The translations under genes and the position numbers were made by a program. Source: Ascarosepion bandense (lineage: Eukaryota > Mollusca > Cephalopoda > Sepiida > Sepiidae). Taken from it: DNA of 64,000 bases. The stretch lies in contig JBBBDQ010000192.1 of assembly GCA_037127315.1 (NCBI GenBank), positions 2,198,501 to 2,262,500 of the forward strand. The letters are read 5' to 3'. Each line of letters opens with the position of its first letter. Positions within the stretch are counted from its first letter, which is position 1. Positions 19,058-29,727 of this stretch are shown one piece after another. Under the pieces are notes generated by a model. It was not told the DNA's origin. It worked only from the letters and a program-made list of their open reading frames with translations, and did not search any database.

Positions 19058-20570
19058 TTTATTAGCACGTTCTGAATATTGGCCATGCAGAGGTTTGTCT
19101 TGCCAGCGTTGTTTCATCTGTTCAAGAGCTTTATCCTTGGCTTTGGCTTTATTTTTCATATTTTTTGCCGCAATAGTTGGTTCTTGGCCTCTATTTTGCT
19201 TTTCTACAGAATTTATTAAATGTAAATCTTGTTTGTATTTACTGCCTTCTTTCATTATTGAATATTTTTTCTTTCTGTTTACATGTTGTTTAACTAATAG
19301 TATCATCCAGTCCTTTGTTGTTTCTATGTATGTTAGTAAGCCAATAGTTGTTGTCGTGTATGACAATTGTAGCTGAATATGACCTCTTGCTCCTTCTTTA
19401 CGGGATATGTATAGGCGATCTACATCAGCCTTTGGATGATGCATCTTATGTTTAGAAAGGAGCTTTCTTGTCTTAGAATCCATTCGTCTGATTTCGTTTA
19501 GGGTCCAGTTCAAGATGTTGAAGCTATATTGGACCACTGGGGTGGCAAGGTTATTAATGGCCATAATTCTATTATGAGAATTCAATTCAGTTTTTTAATA
19601 TCAGTCGTAGCCTTTTATAATCCTCTTTACGCACTATTTCTTTCATTTTTATGGTGAATTCTTTCACTCTCATTTACACCTAGGTACTTATAAGCTTCTT
19701 CCGGTTCTAAGTCTTTTATTGTTACAGCAGGATCTAAGCTAATTGAGGATGTTTGCTATCGTGATACACGCAAAACTCTAGCTTTAGCACATTTATTCAA
19801 ATTGAATTTCATTCCAATGTCTTCACTGAAGCATTTTACAGTTTGCAGAAGACATTCCAGCTCATTGTCATTCTTAGCAGACAACTTTAAGTCATCCATG
19901 TAAAATAGATGGCTTATTTTCTTTTGAGCTATTTTATAACCACATTCTGTCTTGTTAAGTTGGCTGGTTAACGCAATTACGGATATGCAAAATATTAAGG
20001 GAGACAAAGAGTTACCTTGGACTATACCTCTGCTGATGTTTATTTCACCAGATTTATAGGTTCCATTTATATGATTGAGGTAAAGGGTTGTTTTTCATAT
20101 CGACATACATTGTTTGATGAAATTGATGATGACGGGTGATATCTTGTACATATTCAAAGTCTTTAAGATCCAGGAATGTGGTACACTATCGAATGCCTTA
20201 CGATAATCTATCCAGGCAGTACTAAGATTTTTCTTTGCATTGAAGCAGTTTTCCAAGATCATCCTATTAGTAATAATTGGTCTTTACATCCATAACTGCC
20301 ACGTTTGCACCCTTTTTGTTCAAGCAGTAGTATGTCATTTCTTTCCAAGAAGAAATATGTCTGTTTTATTAAAATAGATGTTAATAGTTTGTATGTTGTC
20401 GGAAGGCAAGAATTTTAGTGAGATCGTTAACAATTTCTTGAAGTTTTTTGGCTAGTTTTTTATGTGCTGTATTTAAATAATATAGCCAAAAGTTAGGAAT
20501 TTTATCTACTCCTGGAAATTTCCAATTGTTTGCTTTTTTCAATGCACATTTAACATACTCATTTAACATT
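19058..20570 (-). pseudogene. LINE reverse transcriptase relic
   Basis: From 20569 down: KANNWKFPGVDKIPNFW (RT start block), then broken frames, then LIFCISVIALTSQLN and the catalytic FYMDDLKLSAKND (YMDD at 19902-19891). After another break an open frame of 202 codons (19585-18977) reads NSHNRIMAINNLATPVVQYSF, LLSKHKMHHPKADVDRLY and DKPLHGQYSERANK. Past 19053 its codons are LTR sequence, not LINE. Frameshifts near 19600 and 20010-20380 inactivate it. In intact relatives this enzyme copies LINE RNA at the nicked target. Confidence 0.8.
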
Positions 20571-20626
20571 TATTATTATTATTATTTTATCTATTAGATT
20601 ATTTTCATTCTCCCACAAATTACAGC
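20571..20626 (-). mobile_element. Gypsy A: right LTR, part 2 (end fragment)
   Basis: An (ATT)n run, then tttatctattagattattttc and ctcccacaaattaca, align with the end of the left LTR (3640-3690). This is the missing end of 16861-17200, displaced by the LINE. Confidence 0.6.
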
Positions 20627-20684
20627 TCTATTGATTAGCACCATCTTATTGGTAGCCGACACAATTAAATCCCTGCTTTCGGAA

Positions 20685-20750
20685 TACATAGATATCACAA
20701 CAAATAGATACATAGATATCACGACAATCAAATACATAGATATCACAACA

Positions 20751-20787
<37 letters not shown>

Positions 20788-20942
20788 AAGCACTCAGGTG
20801 CATTGATATCACAACACTCAGCTACATAGATGTCACAACAAACAGATACATAAATCTCTCAACAATTAAATACATAGATATCACAACACTCGGATACATA
20901 ATAATCACAACACTCAGATACATAGATATCACAACACTCAGA
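20685..20942 (+). repeat. 24-bp minisatellite, interrupted by (TA)n
   Basis: The unit tacatagatatcacaacaaa... repeats about ten times with period 24 and gradual decay, so in one frame it reads YIDITT-like octapeptides. A (TA)n run sits at about 20756-20784. It lies between gypsy A's LTR end and the gypsy G RT relic. Confidence 0.8.
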
Positions 20943-21016
20943 CTGCATACAACATTCAACAAAGTGCTACACCCAAACAACCAGTACATTCCACTTCATG
21001 ACTACTGCGTTTCAAA

Positions 21017-21480
21017 ATGTATGAAGTATTAAAAGCCGAACTTGATAAAATGTTTCAATTAGGAGATGATAGTCAAAACTCATCTCCCAGTACAGAAAGC
21101 CAGTACTCATCTCCAAGTACAGAAAGCCAGTACTCATCTCCCAGTACAGAAAGCCAGTACTCATCTCCTAGTACAGAAAGCCAGTACTCATCTCCACTAA
21201 ATAGTACTAAACAAGAATCAGGAGCATGACGATCTTGTGGAGATTTCCGGGGATTAGTTTCAACCTTTGCTGATAGATAACTTTCCAGAGGCTGATTGAC
21301 GAGTTACTCTACGAATTATATCTACTTTTGCCTAGGTAGACAATGTTTTAATAACAAGTAAAAACACAGAAGAACACTATAAATATCTCAAGTTTTTGAG
21401 CAACTTTCCCATTTTGACTTAAAAATTAACAAATTACATCTTCAAGGCTAAAATGTTAAATTTTGTGGGGCATGAAATTC
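21017..21480 (+). pseudogene. Gypsy element G: reverse transcriptase relic with internal minisatellite
   Basis: The plus strand reads YEVLKAELDKMFQLG (start of a gypsy RT), then a tandem array, then a stop and RSCGDFRGL near 21231-21258 (the CGDFR block). A large internal deletion follows and then VDNVLITSKNTEEHYKYLK (about 21337-21395; the position of the YVDD-type motif now reads VDN). KMLNFVGHEIQ follows near 21450. The catalytic region between is deleted and several stops occur. Strand and type match the gag and protease relics at 2.2-3.3 kb, so it is probably the other half of that element. Confidence 0.7.
21080..21195 (+). repeat. 27-bp tandem repeat inside the gypsy G RT
   Basis: Four near-perfect 27-bp units (tcatctcc[c/a/t]agtacagaaagccagtac) plus 8 bp of a fifth keep frame and encode SSPSTESQY repeats. 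The unit resembles the RT's own SSP-containing segment, so it looks like an in-frame expansion of element coding sequence. Confidence 0.85.
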
Positions 21481-21511
21481 AGTTGGTCATTTTTTGAATG
21501 AATTATTTCAC

Positions 21512-21571
21512 TCGTAGCCCTCTGCACATCAGTGGCGTTACCGCCTTGCTTGGGGTGATATGATTAAAAAA
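21512..21571 (+). mobile_element. LINE 3'-tail fragment
   Basis: gtggcgttaccgccttgct...gatatgatt followed by A9 matches the 3' ends of the dimeric repeats at 22 and 40.6 kb and the 3' end of the LINE at 61.5 kb. It looks like a very short, 5'-truncated insertion. Confidence 0.6.
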
Positions 21572-21957
21572 AAATGCCCGGCGAGAAAGTGAAAAGAAAG
21601 GTGAAACAATAAAGGAAAAATGGTACTTATCGAATTTAATTTTTAGGAGTCAGTTGAAGATGTGTTGTTGTTGTTGTTGTTTCGTTGACGGCGTGTGAGT
21701 GAAGACGAAGAAAGGAAAATTGGAAAGAGTGGAAGAACGAATATATGTCAACGAGACATGTCAGTCTTGGCGTTTTGAAATTTTTCCTTACATTGTGAGG
21801 AGGTCCTTATCACATCTCTGATCCTATCGGACTGACTTTTGCCGGTCAAGAGACGTGGATAAGTACTTAGATCAGGTCATGTGGTCAGCTCGAACCGCAT
21901 ACCCATTTTTTAGGTGTTAAGAAAATTTGACCGGGGTCACAGTTCAATTTTCTATTT

Positions 21958-22314
21958 CTTTTTTTTTTTTTTTAATAATCATATCACCTCGAGCAAGGCG
22001 GTAACACCACTGATGTGCATGGGGCTATGCAAGAGTAAAAAGATTGGAAAAGAGAAAGCCGGAAACCACATCCTAAACAGGGAACAAGGAATGAGCCTCT
22101 TCACCTGTTCAATAGACGTGGATGGAGTGTGAACCGGGCGATAGTTTAGTCTATCTACTCCAATTGAAAAAAAGAAAAAAAAAGAAAAGAGTGAAAAGAT
22201 TGGAAAAGAGAAAGCCGGAAACCACATCCTAAACAGGGAGCAAGGGATGAGCCTCTACACCTGTTCAATAGATGTGGGTGGAGTATGAACCGGGCGATAG
22301 TTTAGTCTATCTAC
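21958..22314 (-). mobile_element. Dimeric short retroelement with LINE-type tail, copy 1
   Basis: Minus strand: two tandem copies of a unit of about 157 bp starting gtagatagactaaactatcgcc, the second running into the tail gttaccgccttgctcgaggtgatatgatt and poly(A). Flanking ttcaatttt-like sequence on both sides suggests a TSD. A plus-strand copy with the same dimer structure lies at 40344-40703. No tRNA-like promoter box is obvious. It could be a SINE sharing the LINE's 3' end or a tandemly duplicated LINE UTR. Confidence 0.7.
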
Positions 22315-22783
22315 TTCAATTTCTTATCTAATCAGGATCCAGAACCTTAATTTTTACACCGGCTTGTGAAATTTGTCTTGATCTGGTTTTTCCAAAATGT
22401 TTTCAGTCATTCTGATCCGATTTTGCGGATGTGCAGTTTTACTTTTTGCGTTTCAGTTAATTGTTGGATGATATAAGATTTGTATCCTATAAATCTCACT
22501 GTATTTGCTTTAAATGAAGACCAACCTTTGATATTATTTATAGTGCTTCATTTTACTCATTTACAAAATATCTTGCATTCTACATCCACTTTTTATCACT
22601 GTTTAAAAAATGGGAATTGGTTATCTCACTCTTATGGAAGCTAAATCACCAAAACAACTAATCTAACCAAACTGGTACAAAAAAGTAATGATTCTCAATG
22701 CTTTATTGGGATATCTGAAGTATGTAGAACCTCCCTTACCCATCATATAATGTTGAATATTTTTTAAATACAGTCTTAATCTA
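22315..22783. other. No gene recognised
   Basis: AT-rich sequence between the dimeric element and mariner copy 1. No reading frame or known repeat seen. Confidence 0.5.
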
Positions 22784-23280
22784 ATTTGATTGCTATCTCA
22801 AATGGCTAACATAATTGTAGAATAATCATTCAGTAAGTAATGCCCGGTAAGAATTATTAGTATACATAATGATTAATATTTGCTCTTTAATAATTTTTAA
22901 TATTTTCAGATAGAAACATTCTTGAAGCATAGAAGCCTTTAGTATGAACATAACGAAACATTATCTTTGTTTACTTTACGTGCATGAGTTCAAACTTGGA
23001 CGCAGTGCCAATATTAACAGAGCATGAAAAGATGGATCCACAAGTTGTTGGACAGTACAAAGGTGGTTCCAGAAATTATGTACTGGTGATGAGAGCATTG
23101 AAGATAAAGAAGGTAAAGGACGGTCATACAATCCAGACAACGAACAATTAAAAGCATTTGTTGAGCAAAAGTAAAACCCACGTCAAAGTGTCAGAGAAAT
23201 GTCTCAGACGCAATAGTCTCGCGCCATTTGCAGATATTGGCCAGGGGAAAAATCTCCATAATGAGGTTGCTCATGATCTC

Positions 23281-24002
23281 TGTGGTGATACCGAGCAAAA
23301 GCAAGAGACCGGATGTTTGCTCTATACCGACCAGAAAGGAAATGAACAAAAATCGTCTCTGCGCATGTGTATTCGCGCAGATGTTCCGGTTGAAAAAAAA
23401 TAATCAAATATCAAATTTCCATTTCGTGAGCCTACGCGAATTTTATTTATCAGCCAATGGGAAACCCAGAATCAAATACAAGTATGAAATCCAAAAACGA
23501 GCTGTTTTGATCCAAAAAGCAGATATAAAAAGCGGATACAGACAAGACTCCAGCAGGCAGACAGACAGGCGAGAGTAACCAGTGTCTCCCCTTGACTTAA
23601 GTCGAGCGGCTACTATGCTTGTCGCTTTACCTTCTTCACTGTCTCAAAAGTACTTACTGACCTCAGGAGCGACTACTTCAAAGACATTCCTCACATACCT
23701 CCGCTCACCACATTCATAAGCCTTTTCTCTCTTTCAGTTCATTATTTGCCATGAACATTCTAACCTCCGTTAGACCTTTATTTCAAGTATTGCTTTAATT
23801 GTAAAACATTAATTGATATGTGTATATATATAAATGTTATTTTATACTCAAATTGCCTTTTTTGATTTATAATCATTTTATGAATTATAGTGGGCTATCT
23901 ACCACTAGGCCAAATTCTGTTAACCTGTAACGGTATACAATTACCCTTCACTAGAACGGAATCCTACTACTACTAGAAAAAAATAGATAAGCAACCCACT
24001 AT
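23281..24002 (+). mobile_element. Solo LTR, family S, copy 2 (722 bp)
   Basis: Starts TGTGGTGATACCGAG and ends CCCACTAT, with atctc duplicated at 23276-23280 and 24003-24007. The uninterrupted mariner at 45.5 kb carries a single atctc at the same point, proving the insertion. TATAAAAAG lies at 23524, as in copy 1. Confidence 0.9.
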
Positions 24003-24297
24003 ATCTCAATGAAAATCAAAAACTTAGACGTTTTAAGTGTGCTCGATGCTCTTTCTGTGTAACACCAATGATTCCTTTCTTGACCGAATAGTCACTTGTG
24101 ATGAAAAGTGAATTCTTTATGATAACCGTAAACGATCAGGTCGATGGCTTGATAGTGATGAGTCTCCTAAATATTTCTCAAAGCCAAAGTTGCACCACCA
24201 AAAGATTATGGTGACTGTCTGGCGGTCTGCAATTGGTGTTATCTACAACAGCTTTCCTGAAGCTAATCAGAGCATTAATACAGAGCTTTACTGCAAT

Positions 24298-24474
24298 TAG
24301 TCAGTCAGTTAAGTGCTATACCTGATTCACGCTTGGGCCATCATGTCCCTCTCGAGACATGACTGATTGGGCAGAAGATTTTCACGCAGTAGATTGGAGG
24401 GAAGAGGCGGATTAATACCTTTCCCAAGGGTATTTGCACGTCAAGTGAATGCAACGAATTCAACTGGAATTCGA
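24298..24474 (-). mobile_element. tRNA-derived SINE, internally deleted, in mariner 1
   Basis: Minus orientation of the family seen at 54.1 and 56.05 kb (tail end cagtcagttaag..., head near gaattcgaa). TSD actgcaat at 24290-24297 and 24475-24482. The middle is shortened and the 5' head truncated. Confidence 0.85.
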
Positions 24475-25181
24475 ACTGCAATCAACTTGCTGAAATTCAT
24501 GGATGCTTGCGAAAAATGAGACCTGCATTGGTGAATCGACGTAGTCCAATTCTGCTTCACGTCAACGTGCAGTCACATGTTGCTAGAATGACGTTGTAAA
24601 AACTCACAGACTTGGGATACGAGAGTTTACCATATCCTCCATATCCTCCTGATCTTTCACCCACTAATTATCATTTTTAAGAACTTAAGCCCATTTCTAA
24701 ATGGTAAAACATTTAGGTTCAAACCAGAGGTGGAATCAGCTTTCAAAGATTTCGTTCCATCACAGCCGATAACTTTTTATCAACGAAGAATAAATTAAAT
24801 AATCTCGTCGATTAGTAAAAGCGGTGCATAGATGCTCAATGTTTGTATTCTGACTAATTTCAACATTTCTACAGTTAATTTCTCAATAATAAAAATTGTT
24901 TCTGATATCGTCCATTATTTTTGTAACAACCTATCCTTTAAGCTAAGCATGATAGGCAAAATCAAGATGTGAACAATCCAATCTCCTGAATTGAATAAAG
25001 AATAAAAAGGGTTCAGTTCAAAATTCACAGTTTGTCAGTAAGTTTAACAGACACCTGAAATGAAAAGAAATTATGAAAATTCACAATATACATTGGCTGA
25101 ATGAAATATGAATATAACAATCAAGATGAGTATACGAGTTCACATAAAAAGACATAGAAGGTTTTATTCTCTCGCTCATAT

Positions 25182-25192
25182 GTATGTGTGTT

Positions 25193-25223
<31 letters not shown>

Positions 25224-25236
25224 GTGTGTGTGTGTT
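25182..25236. repeat. (TG)n/(TATG)n microsatellite
   Basis: Alternating tgtgtg and tatgtatg runs. Around it (24934-25400) no gene is seen. Confidence 0.9.
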
Positions 25237-27516
25237 AAAAAAATAATGGATTTTTTTAAATGAGAACTGAGCTTCTTTTTTTCGTTTATACTTTAAAAAA
25301 TGTTACATTTTTAAATACACTTTTACAGTAAATTTAAAAAAGAGTCAGAAAAAAACAAAGTTTTCTTTTTATTATTATTACTCAACTGTTAATAAAAAAA
25401 ATAAAGGCAGTTTTCTTTCGACTGCTCCCTGTCGGTCTTGATTTCTAGTCGGGATGGCAGGGCACAGGGATACAGGGATCGTGTTCATTAGAGGTTTGTA
25501 AAAGTCAGGCAGAAAAGATCAGCAGCAGGTCGCGTTACAACTCCATTTGGGACGGAAAGACACAGAGTCTTTTTTACTTTTAAAAGCACATTGACTTACT
25601 GCTATTGAGAAGTCGGTCAAAAACATTGTATGTACACTACACGCAGCATTCATTTTGTACATAACAAGAATTGTTCAAGTCTTGAATTTACTTCGTTTGT
25701 CAGGAAAACTTAGTGAGTGAAAGTCGTCAATCGTTTGTCAAAAAAAAAGGAAAAAAGACTTCACTCTCTCGTCAGATTTCTCAAATCTACTACAAAAGCA
25801 GCTGTGAACTTTTAATTGGGTCAGAATTCCTTCGTTCAGGTAAGAACAACATAAGTTTGATTTCTTTATGTTTGTTGAATTCCACCTGTTTCTTTTCTTT
25901 TTTCTTATTCAACAAAATATTATTTCTTTTTTAAATATTATCATATTGAGAACTTTAAAGAATTGGTTAAAAACTTATCGATTTTTAAATGATATTGAAA
26001 AATTCGATTCGTTTAAAAACCGGTCATCACTTCGTCACAAATCTATGATGTTAAACATAGGTTTTAGTTAAACATGGATAACTTTCTTTAAATACACTAA
26101 GTCACTACATTACAGGTAAAACATCGTGTAACTGTGTTGAACGCAACTTTTCAAATATGAATTAATATTTAATGATAATTTAAGTTTATTTAGAGCTAAT
26201 TCAGATTATCAATGAATGAATGAATGAAAATAAATTTTAATTTAAAATTCATTTTCTAACAACAGATAAAGAAAGGACACATACATAAAATATGACAATG
26301 ACATTTTTTTTTTTTTTTTTTTTGGGACAAAATTTTTAGCTAAAGCAATTGTCTAATTTTCTTTGAACATTATATCCTGTTTCTTTTCCTCCTTCGTTAT
26401 TCTTCTGAACACGAGGAGAGAGAATCCACGTTTTTTCCCCACTTTTTTTAGTTTAAGTCTGAATTGCTCCGGCAAATTCTTCTCTGTCTGACAACCAGAA
26501 GTCCACAAGCAGTTTACTTAGATTCCGCAAATTCTAACGACGTATTTATTCAGGACAGTAAATGACACTCCCCCCCCCCCTTTTCGGCACACAATTTGAG
26601 AAACGAACTAAAAATTCCCTTTTTCATTCCACAGGAAAATCTTTGCTTACCATCGAATTGAATTTGTATGTTAAGAAGAAAACTTGAAATTGGAGAGTTT
26701 TTACTTTATAGGAAAATTAAATTTTTAAAACATAAATTGAGATTTCCAAATGTTTTTTTTTTTTTTAATTATTTTTCTAAATTTGATATGTCAACAACGT
26801 ATTCACAATCATAAAGTCTTTGACACTTTCAAATCAAATCGATCCTTAAACCTTTATAGATAAATCTTGGATTAAAATAATAAAATTATTTTTCGAGCAC
26901 TTCCGTATTACTGTAACAAGTTGTTTGTTTTTTTTTATTGTCGTGGCTCCCCTCACCGACCTTATCAAATATCCTGTCTTGTGAAGTTGAAATACTTTTT
27001 GCAAAAACTTTTCCATTTGACACGGAAATAGAAAAAAAATAAAAACGATGTTTATTTCGTATTTTTTACTTTAATTTATTTTTAGCAACTAAAAGCTGTG
27101 ACAAGCGTAACACGATAAATTTTAAGTTATAAAATAATGAAGAAGTAAAACGAAATCTACTCTGGGTGTGTGCAAATATTTGGTTTTCTGCTTAAAATGA
27201 AAATATCAATGATTTTTGTGCTAAAATTTGTAGTATAGGAAACTAACTACATTTTGAAAAAGGAAAAACTAAACAAAACCAAAAAGGCAACATAATAATT
27301 AAAAAAAAAAAAAAAAAAAAGAAGGGGACACTTGTTGAATGATCTTCCTAACTTCTGTTTTTTGCGGGGGTTGGACTATTTGCCGAGTTTCACTTTCACC
27401 CTTCAAACGTCATCGACGTGATAACTTTTAAATTCTTTTCTTTTTAATTTTATTTGTTACCATTTTATGCAGAATTCAACTGAAGATAAAATATTTCTCC
27501 AGTAAAGTACTGGGTA

Positions 27517-28576
27517 AAATTAACATTAATATCTCTAGCCAACCACATTTTTATTTTTGGTTTTGTTGATCGACCAAACTGAAATTGGAATTTTTTACTC
27601 ATAAAAAGCAAGTAACCGACTTTAGTTTACTTAACTAAGTATTTTTCCTAATACGAACCCTCTTGAAATATTTTTATGAAGTAGATATCCTCAAATAAAA
27701 AAAAATTACTTAAAAAAAAAATGTCTCCTTTTTCCCTTTTTGTTGCAACAGTAGGCATAACAATTCAGCATTTTATAAATTCTTGGAAATCAATTAATCA
27801 TAAAAATTCATTACTTTAAAAAAAATATTCCACCACAAGCACTTTAACAAAAAAATAAAGCATTTAAAAACTTTTTTTAACATGAAAAAGTTTTATATAA
27901 AAAAAATATAACTTAATGGGAAAATGTTTTTACCTATAATCGTTCTTCTTGACATAATAAAATTTTATACACAGTTTTCTTTTCCCATAACGTTTTACCC
28001 AGTACAAGGCCCAAGAGCTACTCAAGTGTGCGTTTAAGTCTTTGGAGTCTGTTTGGTGGATAAAAGTTGTCAGTTCTTCACTACCACCTCTATGGTTGAC
28101 ATTCGAACCCTGATAAGAGTTGGGATTTAAAATAGTTTCCAAGGCAGGCAATATGATAGTACACTTTAAACTTTTTTTAGTTTACTCACAAAGTCACAAA
28201 CTTTTTTCTTTTTTTTTTAAAACATTAAAAAAAAATGAATTTTAAAAATGTTTTTTAACAACATTACAGACGATTATATACATTTTTCACAGGTGTTACT
28301 GTTGTGTAGATGTGTCTAGAAAGTAGAATAATTTAATTTTATTAATAAATTTATTATCGTTTAAGTTAAAGTAAACTGGGATTTCAACTCGGTTGTTGCG
28401 AACTTATGGTGTTGCTGTTAGTGTTGACTGTTGTTGAGAATTGTCAATGTCATCATTGTATTGAAAAAAAAAACCCCAAAAAACTCGAATATTCAATATT
28501 GCAATTCCAATTTCAGTTTGGTCGATCAACAAAACCAAAAATAAAAATGTGGTTGGCTAGATATTAATGTTAATTT
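27517..28576. repeat. 76-bp inverted repeat with 910-bp spacer
   Basis: The left arm 27517-27592 and the right arm 28503-28576 are reverse complements, differing only by a 2-bp gap (atatctctag versus atatctag). No TSD was found outside the arms, and the spacer holds no transposase. It could be TIRs of a non-autonomous DNA element, or two opposed copies of a short repeat. Confidence 0.85.
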
Positions 28577-28862
28577 ATTTTCTTTGACATTAATTAAGAC
28601 GATTGAAATAAATTAATCGAAGCGAACAAGAAAGTTAAGAAGACATTATCTTCGTAACTCTGTCCTTCACCTCCACCCAATCCTTGTTTTTTCCTTCCTG
28701 CACTTGACTAAAAATGTAAACACGCAGAGAGTATCAACCACTTGACATATCACTTCTTCACTTGTTTGCCAGTGATTTTCGTCTAAAATAGTTTTCTTTC
28801 TAAATGTGGCTAAAATTATAAAGTAGGAAAATAGAAAGAAGCAGATAATTCTTGAAAATTAC

Positions 28863-28901
28863 CTCGACTCGCCTCTGATGATTTCGAAGTACAAGGTGCC
28901 C
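28863..28901 (-). other. Candidate 39-nt micro-exon
   Basis: On the minus strand a pyrimidine run (ttttttcttttttgggtag) precedes 28901 and AG|GTAATT follows 28863, so acceptor and donor consensus bracket 39 nt. All frames are open; one reads GTLYFEIIRGESR. No neighbouring exon is identified, so this is only a candidate. Confidence 0.25.
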
Positions 28902-29588
28902 CTACCCAAAAAAGAAAAAACGGGAGATTTTAGATTTTATAATAATAATAAAAAAAAAAAAATTAACTCGCGTCATAAAAATAACTTTTAGTTTGAACAT
29001 CATAACATTGATGTTTTTGTACTGTTTTTTATTAAATTTCTATCCTTGCTTTTTTATTTCAAATAACTTTTTCAAAATTCCATCAATTTAATTATTTAAA
29101 TAAACTATTACCGATTTTTTTTTTTTTTTTTGTGTGGGATACTCTGTCAATGTATTGAACTTTCATTGAATTTGTTTAACTTTTTTTGTACATATTGTAT
29201 TTCCCAATTGCGTGTGTGTGGGGAGGGAATATGACAAAAAAAATTATCTGATGTTGCCAACATCTAATTATAAAAAAGTCCTACAATGTCAAAGTTGATT
29301 TTTTTTTTTTTTTTTTTACACACACATATTTTTATTATTAAACAGCAGGAAAGTTAAAAATCCGATTTTAAGATAGTTTCTTTCAGGGACAACGCAAGGA
29401 AAATCAATCCTTAACTTAGAAGTCAAATGAAAGAGGACGAAGTTTTTTCCTACCCCTAATTTTTTATTTATGAGCAATATTAATTTCTGTCGCAAACTGC
29501 ATAAGTCTTTCCACCAACCCATTCTGTGGACGCACTGGGTCACTATCATCATCATTATTATTATTTAAAAATTTCTATGTCACTTCAG

Positions 29589-29727
29589 AGTTCAGATGTT
29601 GCTTCGTCTGCGAAGCATGGGACGAAAGTCTACTTCTGGTGTTTGCTCAAAAAGGCAGACTTTTCTCATTAGATCAATTAATTTCGTTCATGCAAGGAGC
29701 CCGGGGTGGTTTTAGAAATGAAAAGCA
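29589..29727. other. Unassigned open stretch on both strands
   Basis: A relatively GC-rich patch with a palindrome tgcttcgtctgcgaagca. The plus strand is open for about 48 codons after an acceptor-like tcacttcag; the minus strand is open for about 32 codons. It could be an exon or a repeat fragment; no family is recognised. 29731-31360 beyond it is AT-rich with no gene seen, apart from an unassigned 86-codon minus frame at 30840-30580. Confidence 0.2.

Larger units (their letters stand above)
17201..20570 (-). mobile_element. LINE (jockey/CR1-like), 5'-truncated, split by a solo LTR
   Basis: Minus-strand RT blocks lie at 20569-19058 and the C-terminal domain at 17990-17245, with an (AAT)n-type 3' tail near 17200-17240. 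The left end of the LINE meets the (ATT)n of gypsy A's LTR, and the 5' end meets the same kind of run at 20571. The solo LTR at 17995-19053 interrupts the coding region. The LINE lacks its N-terminal endonuclease here. Confidence 0.75.
22784..24933 (+). mobile_element. Mariner copy 1, interrupted by a solo LTR and a SINE
   Basis: Aligns with the mariner at 45006-46289: inverted ends (tttgattgctatc near 22785; ttgtaacaaccta near 24933), the N-terminal stretch near 22980-23280, the catalytic-region start (VTCDEK) near 24092-24110, and SPTNYH near 24660. Insertions of 722 bp (23281-24002) and 177 bp (24298-24474), each with a TSD, explain its excess length. Many stops; inactive. Mariner transposases cut and paste at TA sites. 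Confidence 0.8.

Noticed and set aside
3312..20626. Matching TSD for gypsy A
   Set aside because: Bases flanking the two LTR ends do not match convincingly; the LTRs are diverged and may come from separate insertions.
20685..21195. Regular short repeats that might suggest a CRISPR array
   Set aside because: Units are contiguous tandem repeats (24 and 27 bp) without unique spacers, in animal DNA inside a retroelement relic.
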